DNA of 43,671 bases from Chloroflexi bacterium OLB15 (GCA_001567085.1 LMZS01000019.1:1-43671); one strand, 5' to 3'. Positions 1 through 9,554 are shown, numbered from the stretch's first letter. The notes: generated by a model not told the origin, from the sequence alone. Translations and numbers: made by a program.

Positions 1-1131
1 TTGCAAGGCATAGATCAAGGTGGTTAGCACACGGGCGCCACTAGCACCTAATGGATGCCCTAAGGCGATTGCGCCGCCATTCACATTCAGTTTTTCAAGC
101 GGCAGATCAAAGCCGTCCCGCTTCAACCCTTTGAGATCGGCAAGCACCTGCGCGGCGAAAGCTTCATTGATCTCGAACAAGTCAACATCATCCATCGTCC
201 AGCCAGCGCGTTCCAGAGCAACGGGGATGGCTTTGACGGGCGCATAGAAAATCCAGGCTGGCTCTACCGCCGCCTGCCCATAAGCCACCACCCGCGCCAA
301 CGGCGTATGCCCATGTTTTTCGGCATAAGCGCGGCTGGAAACAACGGTCACGGCAGCGCCATCGTTTAATCCTGGCGCATTCCCGGCGGTCACTTTCCCG
401 CCGCTGGTGAAGGCGCCGGGCAGCTTTGCCAGCGCTTCCATCGAGGTATCTGCCCGTATAGGCTCATCGTCCTGAATGACAATATCCCCCTTCTTTGAGG
501 GGATGGTGACGGGCGCAATTTCATCACGAAATTTTGCTGAGGCTGTCGCTGCCGCCGCTTTTTGATGACTGCTCAACGAAAAAGCATCCATCTCATCACG
601 CGTGACATCGAGCTGCTCACCGATGAACTCGGCGGCGCTGCCCATCGCCCAATCACAAAAGCTGCACCAAAGGCCATCTGTTTGCAGCGAATCTCGAAGC
701 TGCACATGCCCGTATTTATGCCCCTGACGGTGGGTATCATCGAGATAAGGCGCACGGCTCATACTTTCAGCGCCGCCCGCCAGATAAAGATCACCATCGC
801 CAGATTTAATCGCATTAGCGGCGATCATCACCGCTTTCAAGCCGCTGCCACATACTTTATTGACGGTCATTCCGCCTACAGTATCGGGAACCCCCGCACC
901 GATGCTGACCTGACGCGGCAGCGCCTGACCAGTCCCCGCGCTGACCACGTTCCCAAGAATGACTTCCTGAATATGCGCCGCATTCACAGCGCTGCGTTCC
1001 AGCGCCGCTTTTGCAGCGATCTGCCCTAATTGCGCCGCTGAAAGCGCAGAAAGCCCGCCAAGAAAGCGGCCTATCGGCGTGCGCGCAGCAGCGAGTACGA
1101 CAACATCATTCGCCTGTTTTCCGTGTGACAT
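1..1131 (-). CDS. Thiolase (acetyl-CoA C-acetyltransferase family), C-terminus cut by window edge
   Basis: This enzyme would make or cleave acetoacetyl-CoA or 3-ketoacyl-CoA in the cytoplasm (fatty-acid or butyrate/PHB-type metabolism). The frame is open for 377 codons from the ATG at 1131 to the window edge. I read the thiolase N-terminus (VVLAAARTPIGRF, about residues 11-23), the acylation cysteine in NKVCGSG (Cys94), the AGGAESMS motif, NEAFAAQ, and the GHPLGASGAR histidine motif near the edge. The C-terminal second-cysteine motif lies outside the window; the family is about 390 residues, so roughly 15-25 residues are missing. AGGAAA precedes the ATG by about 8 nt. It follows the HIT gene by 11 nt and is probably co-transcribed with it. 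Substrate chain length cannot be told from sequence. Confidence 0.93.
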   Translation of the reverse strand, partial: MSHGKQANDVVVLAAARTPIGRFLGGLSALSAAQLGQIAAKAALERSAVNAAHIQEVILGNVVSAGTGQALPRQVSIGAGVPDTVGGMTVNKVCGSGLKAVMIAANAIKSGDGDLYLAGGAESMSRAPYLDDTHRQGHKYGHVQLRDSLQTDGLWCSFCDWAMGSAAEFIGEQLDVTRDEMDAFSLSSHQKAAAATASAKFRDEIAPVTIPSKKGDIVIQDDEPIRADTSMEALAKLPGAFTSGGKVTAGNAPGLNDGAAVTVVSSRAYAEKHGHTPLARVVAYGQAAVEPAWIFYAPVKAIPVALERAGWTMDDVDLFEINEAFAAQVLADLKGLKRDGFDLPLEKLNVNGGAIALGHPLGASGARVLTTLIYALQ

Positions 1132-1142
1132 CTTGTTATTTC

Positions 1143-1631
1143 CTAATCAGGATTATTCCAACGTTCATGAAGTTCACGCCACGTATTTTCCAGCGTATCT
1201 GGAATCACGCGAGTTTGACCGATCACGGTCATAAAATTAGCATCGCCATTCCAGCGCGGCACCACGTGCATATGATAATGTTCAGCGATGCCCGCCCCTG
1301 CTGCCTGACCGATATTTGCGCCAAGATTAAAAGCTGGCGGATTGTACAGGCTTCGCAACAACGCCAATACGCGGTTGGCGGTCAGTATCAAATCCAAAAG
1401 TGCTGGTTCAGGCAATTGTTCCTGTGACGAAACGTGTTCATAGGGAACAACCATGACATGCCCGTTGTTGTACGGGTAGATGTTCATGATCACATAGACA
1501 TACGTAGAACGTCCAACAATCAGCCCTTCGGCATCATCACCTTTAGGGGCATTGCAGAACACGCAGCCATGCGCCGGTTTCTTCTCACCGCGAATATACG
1601 CCATGCGCCAGGGGGTATACAGATGATCCAT
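1143..1631 (-). CDS. HIT family hydrolase/phosphorylase (Ap4A phosphorylase-like)
   Basis: This is a histidine-triad nucleotide-binding protein of about 162 residues that acts on nucleotide phosphoesters such as Ap4A or AMP-linked substrates. The catalytic triad is HYHMHVVPRW (His118, His120, His122), and a CVFC pair (Cys23, Cys26) can bind zinc, as in actinobacterial Ap4A phosphorylase-type members. The frame extends upstream to 1715, but the conserved family N-terminus begins at MDHLYTPWRM and a good promoter lies inside the upstream extension, so I place the start at ATG 1631. It precedes the thiolase by 11 nt. The exact substrate is not determined by the sequence. Confidence 0.9.
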   Translation of the reverse strand: MDHLYTPWRMAYIRGEKKPAHGCVFCNAPKGDDAEGLIVGRSTYVYVIMNIYPYNNGHVMVVPYEHVSSQEQLPEPALLDLILTANRVLALLRSLYNPPAFNLGANIGQAAGAGIAEHYHMHVVPRWNGDANFMTVIGQTRVIPDTLENTWRELHERWNNPD

Positions 1632-1665
1632 TTCAGCAGGCTCGGTGCACGTGGTATTTGCGGCG

Positions 1666-1694
1666 ATTATACGAAGGCCGCCCGCCGAATACAA
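1666..1694 (-). promoter_or_regulatory. Sigma-70-type promoter for the HIT-thiolase unit
   Basis: On the minus strand TTGTAT (1689-1694) is followed after exactly 17 nt by a consensus TATAAT (1666-1671). The expected transcription start near 1659 gives a leader of roughly 28 nt before ATG 1631. It lies within the upstream extension of the HIT reading frame, which argues against the longer start. Confidence 0.65.
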
Positions 1695-1932
1695 TCTGAA
1701 CAGGGCGTGATACAATCAGCCATCTTCTACAAGCAAACATCATTCTCTCTTTTCTCTCAATGTACGGTTGCAACACCTGAATTAGCACCGCGTGAGACAG
1801 TCAATTACAGGCTTGAGAAAACAGCGTAGCACGTTTCAAAATGCAAAAGGTATCCATATTGCCAGCAATGTGATCGCAAATTTCACAATTCAGAAACTGG
1901 CAGATGTGGCAAACAACGGGACATAGGAATCA
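1695..1932. other. Divergent intergenic region between HIT and birA
   Basis: About 240 nt without a supportable gene. It should hold the plus-strand promoter for birA, but I find no convincing -35/-10 pair; TTGAGA near 1813 with a poor AT-rich -10 about 17 nt later is the best candidate. AGGA lies about 7 nt before the birA ATG. No hairpin, repeat or RNA gene was recognised. Confidence 0.4.
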
Positions 1933-2685
1933 ATGGAGTTTGAGCACGCACGGCTGGAAACTATCGCTGCATCAAGGCCGCTGCGTTATTTTGAGCAGGT
2001 AGAAAGCACGAACAGCCTGGCGCTAGAGTGGATACGTGAGGGCGCGCCAGCAGGCGCATTGGCGCTTACCGATGAACAGCTTGCCGGACGCGGGCGGCTA
2101 GGAAGGCGCTGGTTTGCACCCGCAGGCACAGCGCTGTTATGTACCTATATTTACGCGCCGCCCCCTGAGTATATTCTCCGTTCCACGATGCTGGGCGCGC
2201 TGGCTGTTGTGGAAGTGTGTAACGCGCTGGGCGCGGCGAATATTGGCATTAAATATCCGAATGATGTGCAAGCTAACGGGCTAAAACTATGCGGCATTCT
2301 GGCAGAAGCAGTTACACACGCAAAAAAAACAATGGTGGCGCTAGGCATTGGTTTCAATATTCGCGTTGATTTTTCTAAGACGCCGTTTGAACACTCGGCA
2401 GCGAGTTTAGAGCAGGTATTAGGCCAGCGGGTGGATCGGGTTGAAGTGCTAGATATGCTGCTGCAACGATTGGATCACTGGCAAGAGCGGATCGCCTCAA
2501 ATGCTTTGTTCGAGGCGTGGAAAGCCCATTTGAATATGCTGGGGAAGCAGGTTGAGATCAATACTGGCGGCAGCATTGTAAGCGGCATCGCAAGCGATGT
2601 TTTGCCCTCAGGCGCGCTGCTGCTGGCACACGCCGACGGAACTACCCGGCAAGTGCTGGCAGGCGATCTGGTAGTTTACAGGTAG
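1933..2685 (+). CDS. birA: Biotin--[acetyl-CoA-carboxylase] ligase
   Basis: This enzyme activates biotin to biotinyl-AMP and transfers it to the lysine of biotin carboxyl carrier domains. The 250 residues carry GRGRLGRRW (52-60, the biotinyl-AMP loop), KYPNDV (107-112) and KLCGIL (118-123, with the catalytic lysine), then a C-terminal SH3-like domain ending in VLAGDLVVYR. There is no N-terminal winged-helix domain, so it is the monofunctional class and not a transcriptional repressor. The ATG at 1933 has AGGA upstream. It is followed after 5 nt by an unknown membrane protein, suggesting co-transcription. Confidence 0.95.
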   Translation: MEFEHARLETIAASRPLRYFEQVESTNSLALEWIREGAPAGALALTDEQLAGRGRLGRRWFAPAGTALLCTYIYAPPPEYILRSTMLGALAVVEVCNALGAANIGIKYPNDVQANGLKLCGILAEAVTHAKKTMVALGIGFNIRVDFSKTPFEHSAASLEQVLGQRVDRVEVLDMLLQRLDHWQERIASNALFEAWKAHLNMLGKQVEINTGGSIVSGIASDVLPSGALLLAHADGTTRQVLAGDLVVYR

Positions 2686-2690
2686 GAAAG

Positions 2691-3938
2691 ATGGGTTTAC
2701 AGGTTGACTGGGAAGTTGAAGCCGAACGCGAGCGGGTGACGGTTTCGGGGGAAGATCCTGAAGCAGGGCGCGCGCGACGACGCGCAACGATCCGCTTTCT
2801 ACTCGTGCTGTTCGGGTTTCTGGCGATTGTCGGGCTGATTGCCGGCGCGGTTGTTGTGCGCTGGCGCTATGTGACATGGCAGGACGAACAGGCGCTGCGC
2901 GACACTGTTGCCAGCGAAGTGACCGCACTGCGTATTGGCGACCGCAATCTGTTTCTCACATTACAACGCAGCGCCTCAGAAGACTGGGCAATCACCCAAT
3001 CAGCAGTATGGGATCAATACCAGGAACTGAAGCAAGCTCAAGATGTCAACCTTACCGGACGTATTGCCGATATGGTCATTGATGATCAACGGGCGCGGGT
3101 GCTGGTTGAGGAACTCATCAATGGCGCTCCATATGGGCGGGTGTGGTTTTACTGGCGTTATGAGGATGGCTGGCATCATGTGCCGCCGGATTACACATTT
3201 TGGGGCAGCCCCCGCAGGCTAAACGCGGATGGGCTGACCGTACAATACCAGGCATTCGATCAACCTGTTGCCGAGGCAGTTGCCCGCACGACAGCCGAAT
3301 GGCTGCAAATAAGCTGCGCCATCGCCTGCATGGACGGATTAAGCATCGAGATTGTGCCTGCGCCGGACTTAACCACGCGCTGGGCAGACAACGCCTCTGC
3401 CTCTCTGATGATCGCTTCGCCATTTGTTCGCGAGGCGCGCCTTGATCTTCCATTTGATCCCGTCACCCAATTGGAAGCTGCCAACTTGCTGGCGCGACGG
3501 GTGGTGGATATTGCGACCAACGGGCAAAGTTTCGATCCCGAAAGCGAAGCTGAATTTTTGCGACGATCTACCGCCGCCTGGCTGGTCGGGCGCTATCTAA
3601 ACGTTGCCAGCGGGTCACACTTATTGGATAGTTTCGCGCAGCAATATGGTAATGAGGCGATAGGCACGCTGGCGCAATCACTTACGCCAGAGAGCACGAT
3701 CAACCAATTGGTCACGCTAGCGAACGCAAATTCACTGGCAGATCTGCCACTGGACTGGCGCGATTATTTGACGTGGCTGCTGACGCAAGAAGGATTTACA
3801 GTACAAGTGAACAGCGTTGAAGCAAGCGCTGACGCTGCCGGCAACCCACTATTGATAGCAACCGCTCAGGATGCCGCTGGCAACACGGTTCCGGCAACCT
3901 TCGCGCTGATTAACGGGCGATGGCAGCGAACCGGCTGA
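2691..3938 (+). CDS. Single-pass membrane protein with large extracytoplasmic domain, unknown function
   Basis: I do not recognise a named family. The 415 residues start with a charged cytoplasmic segment (1-33, arginine-rich just before the membrane), one transmembrane helix at about 34-57 (RFLLVLFGFLAIVGLIAGAV), and then about 350 residues predicted outside. The first part of the exterior (about 63-175, with WYxRYEDGWHHVPPDY-like text) resembles NTF2-like folds of secreted proteins. The middle holds two close cysteines (ISCAIAC). There is no HExxH metalloprotease motif. It begins 5 nt after birA with AGGAAAG directly upstream. A role at the cell surface is inference only. Confidence 0.75.
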   Translation: MGLQVDWEVEAERERVTVSGEDPEAGRARRRATIRFLLVLFGFLAIVGLIAGAVVVRWRYVTWQDEQALRDTVASEVTALRIGDRNLFLTLQRSASEDWAITQSAVWDQYQELKQAQDVNLTGRIADMVIDDQRARVLVEELINGAPYGRVWFYWRYEDGWHHVPPDYTFWGSPRRLNADGLTVQYQAFDQPVAEAVARTTAEWLQISCAIACMDGLSIEIVPAPDLTTRWADNASASLMIASPFVREARLDLPFDPVTQLEAANLLARRVVDIATNGQSFDPESEAEFLRRSTAAWLVGRYLNVASGSHLLDSFAQQYGNEAIGTLAQSLTPESTINQLVTLANANSLADLPLDWRDYLTWLLTQEGFTVQVNSVEASADAAGNPLLIATAQDAAGNTVPATFALINGRWQRTG

Positions 3939-4028
3939 GCGGCGCAGGCAGACAACAACTTTTTTACGCCCAACGCCGCACATTGCGCTATACTATTAGC
4001 GAAGGCGATGGTGGACGGAGATTTCAGT

Positions 4029-4241
4029 ATGTTAGATGATCTGCGACGAAGCACAGAAGCCGGCTTTGATGATCAGGAATCTGCTGAAGCTGGCTTTACC
4101 CTGCCAGAGTCTGCACAGCCGGAGCGGAAATTTCTGGGCATGACCGCCGTTGAGCGCATGTTTCTGGTACTGTTCCTGTTCATGAACGTGCTGATTCTAG
4201 GGCTGGCGCTGCTGCTGGCAACCGGGCGTATCGTCCTGTAA
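4029..4241 (+). CDS. Small single-pass membrane protein, unknown function
   Basis: A protein of about 70 residues with an acidic N-terminal half (DDLRRSTEAGFDDQESAEAG) and one C-terminal hydrophobic helix (MFLVLFLFMNVLILGLALLLA) ending in GRIVL. An ATG at 4008 is in frame, but ATG 4029 has GGAG about 8 nt upstream and is preferred. A possible -10 (TATACT, 3989-3994) lies upstream but has no matching -35. It sits 90 nt after the larger membrane protein on the same strand, and both may belong to one envelope unit. I can assign no function. Confidence 0.6.
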   Translation: MLDDLRRSTEAGFDDQESAEAGFTLPESAQPERKFLGMTAVERMFLVLFLFMNVLILGLALLLATGRIVL

Positions 4242-4270
4242 AGACGCGCGCGCTATCCATTCCCTGCGAT

Positions 4271-5098
4271 TTATTCGGCTTCACCCACCTCACCAAGCCA
4301 CTGCATAGGCTGGCCGGTACCGCCATGCCTGAGCATGATCATTTGCGCCATGATACTGATGGCGATTTCATGCGGGGTTTCAGCCTGCAATTCCAAACCA
4401 ATTGGCGCGAAAACACGCTGCAAGCTGGCATCATCCAACCCGTGTTCAGCCTTCAATGCCTTTGCCGTCAGCGCCCAACGGCGGCGACTGCCGATCAAGC
4501 CAATATATGCCGCTTCCGTCGCCAGCAGCGCGGGAATCAAGGGCAAATCTACCGGAAGGCCGCGCGTGACCGCAGCGACATACGTATTTTTATCAATGCG
4601 GGTGTGCTGAGTAACCTCTGAAGGTTTGCAGACCACATATTCATCCATCGCGGATAAATATTCAGGATTGCAATAGGCTTCGCGGTCATCGCAGATAGCC
4701 ACGTAAAAGCCCATCCATTTCGCAAGTTCAGCCAGCGCCTTCCCCACATGACCCATGCCGATCACCAGAATACGCGGCACAGCCACCAACGGTTCGATAA
4801 ACACCTGCAAAGTACCCCCACAAACGCCGGGATCGCCAGCCTGAATATCATTTAAGGTGTAGCTACGCGTGCGGGTAGTGCCTTCACGGATGGCGATCAC
4901 GGCCTCTTTGATGACCTGCGACTCCATAGCCCCGCCGCCGACGGTGCCGATAAAGGTGCCATCGTTATATACCAGCATCTTACTGCCAGCATGGCGCGGC
5001 ACAGACCCCTGTGCTTCAACCACTGTGACCAAAGCAGAGGGTATTCCCTGAGACTGTGCATCCAGCGCAGCCCGCAGCACCGCAAGCGTATCATCCAT
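4271..5098 (-). CDS. XdhC/CoxI family molybdenum-hydroxylase maturation factor
   Basis: XdhC/CoxI proteins bind molybdenum cofactor, help sulfurate it and insert it into xanthine dehydrogenase or CO-dehydrogenase-type hydroxylases. The sequence shows the N-terminal family motifs GSVPRHAGSKML (31-42), GTVGGG (51-56) and PGVCGG (90-95), then a C-terminal Rossmann part with VIGMGHVGKAL (about 112-122) and LIGSRRR. About 275 residues from ATG 5098. The frame extends to 5155, but the family N-terminus matches MDDTLAVLRAAL and AAAAGGA lies about 13 nt before it. No hydroxylase subunit is adjacent, though purine catabolism genes are found 8-20 kb away on the same strand, which fits a xanthine dehydrogenase client. 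Confidence 0.88.
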   Translation of the reverse strand: MDDTLAVLRAALDAQSQGIPSALVTVVEAQGSVPRHAGSKMLVYNDGTFIGTVGGGAMESQVIKEAVIAIREGTTRTRSYTLNDIQAGDPGVCGGTLQVFIEPLVAVPRILVIGMGHVGKALAELAKWMGFYVAICDDREAYCNPEYLSAMDEYVVCKPSEVTQHTRIDKNTYVAAVTRGLPVDLPLIPALLATEAAYIGLIGSRRRWALTAKALKAEHGLDDASLQRVFAPIGLELQAETPHEIAISIMAQMIMLRHGGTGQPMQWLGEVGEAE

Positions 5099-5182
5099 TG
5101 AGGTCGTGTATCCTTTTCTCATTCGCGTGGCGCATAGAATGACCAGCCCACGCATTGACCCAACACGTGTGACCTGCTGCCT

Positions 5183-7719
5183 CTAGTCTAGCGCAAATGA
5201 GCCGATATGGAGACGATTGGATTCATCGCCATTCACAGGAACCAACCGTTCGAAGGTCACGGGGTCAAACAGCCCCAGCACCACATCATAAGTACCGGGT
5301 GGCAAGTGACTGATTGAGATGTCCAACTGGTCTGCAAGCTGGCCGGGTAACCAGTTGCCCGGCGGCAGCGTGCCATTTCCGGGGCGGCGATCTGCCTGCG
5401 CCGCGATACTGCCATCTTCGCCCAGCACATGCACAAAAATTACATAATCACCTGTTGGGCGCGGCAAATCTGCCGGTTGATTCCAGTTCAGGCGAACTTG
5501 CAGCACCCCATCTTGCAGCGCGAGTTCGGCGGCAAGAAGCTGAATAGAGCCATTCTGAAAACTGGAAAGCGGCGTGTTCTGCGGCGCGGACGGCGCGTAA
5601 TGCCCCTGATAGACAAAATGAGTGTAAGGCATGTAAAAGTTGCCTTCACTTACAGGAACTATACGTATTTCAGTAGCATCGCCCATTACAAGGCTTCCGG
5701 GAATGAGTACCGGCACTTCCAGAAACGCGCCGGGCAGCATGGGCACAACACGTTCGGCAACAAGCTCGCCACTGGCAAAGACCTGATAGCGGCCTGCGTT
5801 AGCGGGATGCAGGCGGGTTACCAACACGACATCTTCGCCCGGCGTGGCGTGTATTGAAAAGCGCTCTTCGCCATTGATGCGCCGCCCACCGTCCATCACG
5901 CTGCAATTTGCGGCACACCCCAGCGTATCAAACTGATAGTATTCGGTGGGAAAGCCGCCGGGCAGCTCATCGTTGCGCCACAGGTAATTGTGCGCTCGTT
6001 CGGATTGAATATCGGCAACATCGAGTATATCTACGCGCGTTAAGCCGTCCAGATATGCCGCAACGTTCGGCAAGCCCGATAACTGATTGGCATTATCTGC
6101 CGCTGTGTAATCAGGCAGGTAAATACCCTGCAACTCTGCCGCAAGCGCCACATTGATCGCCGGATCAAGCGTCACACGGTATTCAGCCAGCGTTTCCGCA
6201 TATAAATCGGTGGCGGCTAAATACCCTAGCCCTAAGCCATGCCCTTCACCATATGAAGCAATCAAATCGGGGCGCTGGGCATCAATAAATTCACCAACGC
6301 TACCCGGCCCATTGCGCCAGTAATCTGCGGCGCCCGGCGTGGTCAAGCCAACGATGTCCAAGGTGGTACGCTCGCCTAAATATCGCATCGCCCCGACATC
6401 GTGAACCGCAACTGCCGCCTCATCCGGCGCGTTTTCAAAGAGCCAGCGCGCCATTAGCAGCGGCTGCGCGGCAACGTATCCCGTGTTAGCAGCATAAGCT
6501 GGCGCAAAACGCCACGAGATCACCAGTGTCACGGCTACCGAAGCGCCAGCAGCGACAAGCAACACTTTGCGCGCGCGCCAGCGGGGTGAAATTGAAAAAC
6601 CATTGGCGAGGAAAGCCGCGCCCAGTGGCGCAAATGCCGAGAAAAGCGCGATCAAGGGCATTTGATAGCGTTTGAAATGCCAGAAGGCTGTATCTAACGT
6701 GCTGATTGCTAACGCGGTGAAAACAAGCGTAAGCAGGACAAACACCACGATTCGCCGCTGGCGCATCAACCATAAAGCGATACCGCCCAGCACAGCCAGC
6801 GTCGCTACAAACGGCCCAACATACCACAGGCGCCGCTGGAAGTGACCCATTCACGCCACATACGCACGAAGTTTTCAGCAATACGCGCGGCAATTACGGA
6901 AAGATCGAGCGGGATGATGCCAAACAGCGATTTCGCCGCGTTGCCAGAAGCGACGGCTGACCCGGTGAGCAGATAATTGACCGCAGGCTGTACCAGCGCC
7001 GCAGCAAACGGGATCAGCAGCGCGAGCCAGCGCCCCGACGTTAACCGTAGTGAATTTTTGAGGCGCGTAAAAAACGTCTCACCCTCAACGCTTGCTATAT
7101 TTTGCCCGGCCAGCACCAGCATCGCCGCGCCAGCCGCAATCAACCCTTCTGGCCGGGTCAGCGCACATAACGACGCGGCCACGATAGCCGCCCTATGCTG
7201 GCTTTGAAGCAACGCATTCAGCAGCCATAGCAAGAACAGCGTCGCCAGCATGGTTTCCATCCCACTGGCAGCATGCCATGCAGCCGCGCCATGCAATTGA
7301 AAGGCAAACCCGCCCAGCGCCGCAATCCAAAGGGGAACGCCGCAGCCTAATGAGAAGCGATAGATCAACCATCCGCATAATGCCAGCGCGGCAAAGCCAA
7401 CAGCCATCGCCCAGACGCCGAGATTCTGGCCGCTAAAACCAAGCAGCGACCCGATTGCCAGCACATAGGGATATAAGAAACTGGTGGCGCCGCTTGTGGG
7501 TGGCAGCCCGGGGTTATAGATATAGGGCTGACCGCTAGCAAGCTGGCGCGCATATTGGAAATGGATATAGGCATCGTCAAGGGGCATTACAACACCCTGC
7601 CCCGACGACTGGCCTAAGCCGAGATAAATGATAAACGTACTACCCGCCAGAATGCAGCAGCTCAGCCAGACAAGCAGGTTTGCAGCGCGGCTTACGTGTG
7701 GCTGGTTCAGGGTGAGCAT
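5183..7719 (-). pseudogene. GT-C family membrane glycosyltransferase, split by one frameshift
   Basis: Two overlapping frames form one protein: 7719-6805 encodes the N-terminal 304 residues and 6850-5183 the remainder, for about 845 residues in all. The N-terminal part has many membrane helices and the luminal acidic pair in PLDDAYIHFQYAR (Asp48-Asp49), typical of polyprenyl-phosphate-sugar-dependent GT-C enzymes (GT39/GT83-like). The C-terminal 250 residues are a beta-rich exterior module ending with DYVIFVHVLGEDG and GTYDVVLGLFDP, as often seen in Chloroflexota. The frame breaks at about 6825-6835; restoring one C in a CC pair reads TSSGALWYVGPFVA continuously. It is probably a sequencing indel, with true disruption as the alternative. 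It probably glycosylates surface proteins or polymers. Confidence 0.8.
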
Positions 7720-7767
7720 GAGGTTGATTGCAGAATGTAAAAAGATGCAGCGTTGATCAGAGATGCA

Positions 7768-7789
7768 GGGGCAAAGGCTGCTTTGCCCC
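7768..7789 (-). terminator. Perfect hairpin downstream of the LLM oxidoreductase gene
   Basis: GGGGCAAAG (7768-7776) and CTTTGCCCC (7781-7789) form a 9-bp perfect stem with a 4-nt loop, about 30 nt after the stop of the minus-strand oxidoreductase gene. On the minus strand no T-run follows directly; a TCTTTTT stretch comes about 20 nt later. It may be a transcript end or a 3' stabiliser; classic intrinsic termination is doubtful. Confidence 0.45.
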
Positions 7790-7818
7790 CATACAAACCG
7801 GCGATCCGACTGCCGATG

Positions 7819-8826
7819 TTAATTGGAATACCCGTCGGCAAAGGTGTCAATCATCAGACGCACATCAGGGCCAAGCGGGTATAGAATCGGACAGGTGGCC
7901 CCATACTGCACGTATTCGCGCACCTTTGCCCGCACTTCTTCAGGCGTGCCGCTGGCGGTGATCATCTGTACGACATCATCTGGCACCAGTTTCATGGCTT
8001 CCAGAATCTGTTCTTCGGTGGCAGGCCACGTCAACACCTGATTGATTTCGTCAAGCAATTCCTGACTGACGCCGCTGGCTTTCATGATGTGCGGCTGCTG
8101 GCCCAGATACTGGGTAACCAGTTTGCGCGCCCCGTCCAACGCCCGCTTGCGATCATTATCTACGGAGCAAACCACCAACTGCGGGCGGTCAATTTCATCT
8201 ATCGAGCGCCCGGCTTTCTTCGCGCCCTGCTCCAATTGATCCAGCGCCCCCTGATTGTAACGAGGCGCGACCAGATAATTGAGCACCGCGCCATCGGCAA
8301 TTTCGCCAGTCAGCGCCATCATTTGCGGGCCAGTTGCGCCAATATAGATGGGCACGTTGCGCGGCTCTTTGCGCCCGTGAACCACATCTAATTCAACGTC
8401 ATCCAACTGCACAAATTCCCCTTGAAAGGTCACACGTTCGCGCTTCAAAAGCGCGCGCACGGTGGTGACCGTTTCGCGCATCGCAAGAAGCGGCTTATCG
8501 CGTTTAATACCCACTTTTGCGGCCAGCGGATCCCACCATGCGCCGATGCCACAAATGATGCGATCTGGCGCAAGGTCATCCAAGGTTAGGAAGGTGGCCG
8601 CGATCACCGCCGCGTTACGCGTCCAGTTATTTATCACACCAGAGCCAATCTTGATGCGGCTGGTGGTGGCGGCAAAAGCGGCCATCGGCACAATCGCATC
8701 GCGAACCAGGCGGCTTTCAGCCTGCCATACAGCCTCAAAGCCCCTTTTCTCGGCGTGTTGAACGAAACTGATAGCATCTTGCAGGGTATGGGCATCTTGC
8801 AAATACAGCGCAACACGGTCAGCCAT
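7819..8826 (-). CDS. LLM-class oxidoreductase, probably F420-dependent
   Basis: A luciferase-like monooxygenase-fold (TIM barrel) protein of 335 residues, closest in appearance to F420-dependent methylene-tetrahydromethanopterin-reductase-like enzymes. Visible are the N-terminal strand [43 protein letters not shown], the central [10 protein letters not shown], and [12 protein letters not shown]. These match the F420-binding subgroup better than the FMN-only luciferases. ATG 8826 has AGGGGAA upstream. It is the last gene after cofE-NTR-cofD-cofC, separated from cofC by an 86-nt gap that holds a hairpin, so it probably uses the cofactor made by the neighbours. The substrate is unknown. Confidence 0.87.
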   Translation of the reverse strand: MADRVALYLQDAHTLQDAISFVQHAEKRGFEAVWQAESRLVRDAIVPMAAFAATTSRIKIGSGVINNWTRNAAVIAATFLTLDDLAPDRIICGIGAWWDPLAAKVGIKRDKPLLAMRETVTTVRALLKRERVTFQGEFVQLDDVELDVVHGRKEPRNVPIYIGATGPQMMALTGEIADGAVLNYLVAPRYNQGALDQLEQGAKKAGRSIDEIDRPQLVVCSVDNDRKRALDGARKLVTQYLGQQPHIMKASGVSQELLDEINQVLTWPATEEQILEAMKLVPDDVVQMITASGTPEEVRAKVREYVQYGATCPILYPLGPDVRLMIDTFADGYSN

Positions 8827-8850
8827 GACAATTCTTCCCCTTCAGCATGC

Positions 8851-8883
8851 GCGTTTTACCCGCCTTGCCGGGTGGCAAAACGC
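8851..8883 (-). promoter_or_regulatory. Intercistronic hairpin between cofC and the LLM oxidoreductase
   Basis: The arms GCGTTTT (8851-8857) and AAAACGC (8877-8883) enclose a second pair ACCCG (8858-8862) and CGGGT (8869-8873). This makes a 12-bp stem with a 3-nt bulge and a 6-nt loop. There is no T-run on the minus strand. It may set relative expression of the two genes through RNA processing, pausing or attenuation. Confidence 0.4.
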
Positions 8884-8912
8884 CTGAATACACGAACACA
8901 ACAGCGCCTATT

Positions 8913-9554
8913 TTAACTTTGAGCAGAGAAATTAACAGGCAGTTCAAAATGCGGATTTATCTGCCGAAGTAATTCCAGATCAGCAGGCACATCAATATCC
9001 AGTTTAATGCGCTCGGAAGAATACACTTTCACCTCAGCGCCAGCGTCTTTTGCCAGTGACAGATGCCGAAGGAAACTATCCTGCCCGAACGCATATGGGA
9101 TCAGCCCCGGCGGGCGACTAAACAGCGCGTTGGTGCCATCCTGATTGCGATCAGTCGCCAACACCACTGTGCCTTCGTCTTCGCCAAGTTTCAGAATCTC
9201 AACCACATCTTCCCCGTTAATCAGGGGTAAATCGGCAGGCAGAATCAGCACCGCCCGGCCACGCCAGGCAGTGATCACCTGGGTCGCGCGCATCAAGGCG
9301 TTATTCAATTCAGGGGTACCGCTTTCCTGAACCGTGTTTGCGCCCAGATCACGGGCAAGCGCCAGAGCGCGGGGATCGCGGCTGATCACCAGAACGCCAG
9401 CCACGCCAGGCACGGCCTTCACCGTTTTCACGACGTGCCGCAGCAAAGCCTCAGCCAGCGCCTGCCGTTCTTCAGCCGCCAATACACTCGCCAACCGGCT
9501 TTTTGCCCTGCCCAGTGGTTTAACGGGAATGATTGCCCAGACGGTCAATCCCAC
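8913..9554 (-). CDS. cofC: 2-phospho-L-lactate / phosphoenolpyruvate guanylyltransferase (F420 biosynthesis)
   Basis: CofC/FbiD couples GTP to 2-phospho-L-lactate or phosphoenolpyruvate, giving the activated donor for CofD. The 213 residues show WAIIPVKPLGRAKSRLA (about 6-22, nucleotide-binding loop), LVISRDPRAL, RAVLILPADLPLI and a C-terminal IDVPADLELL, all normal for this MobA-like nucleotidyltransferase family. The frame starts at GTG 9554, overlapping the end of cofD by 10 nt; a TTG at 9548 overlapping the cofD stop is an equally possible start. Because a separate nitroreductase like the C-terminal half of FbiB sits in the same operon, the phosphoenolpyruvate (dehydro-F420) route is likely. 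Confidence 0.93.
   Translation of the reverse strand: MGLTVWAIIPVKPLGRAKSRLASVLAAEERQALAEALLRHVVKTVKAVPGVAGVLVISRDPRALALARDLGANTVQESGTPELNNALMRATQVITAWRGRAVLILPADLPLINGEDVVEILKLGEDEGTVVLATDRNQDGTNALFSRPPGLIPYAFGQDSFLRHLSLAKDAGAEVKVYSSERIKLDIDVPADLELLRQINPHFELPVNFSAQS

Noticed and set aside
1143..1715. Longer HIT protein starting at 1715
   Set aside because: The extra 28 residues contain a -35/-10 pair with ideal spacing and no family similarity; ATG 1631 matches the conserved N-terminus.
573..1829. Several plus- and minus-strand open frames of 60-155 codons across the thiolase/HIT region
   Set aside because: They are antisense or off-frame shadows of the thiolase and HIT genes, with no recognisable domain or ribosome site.
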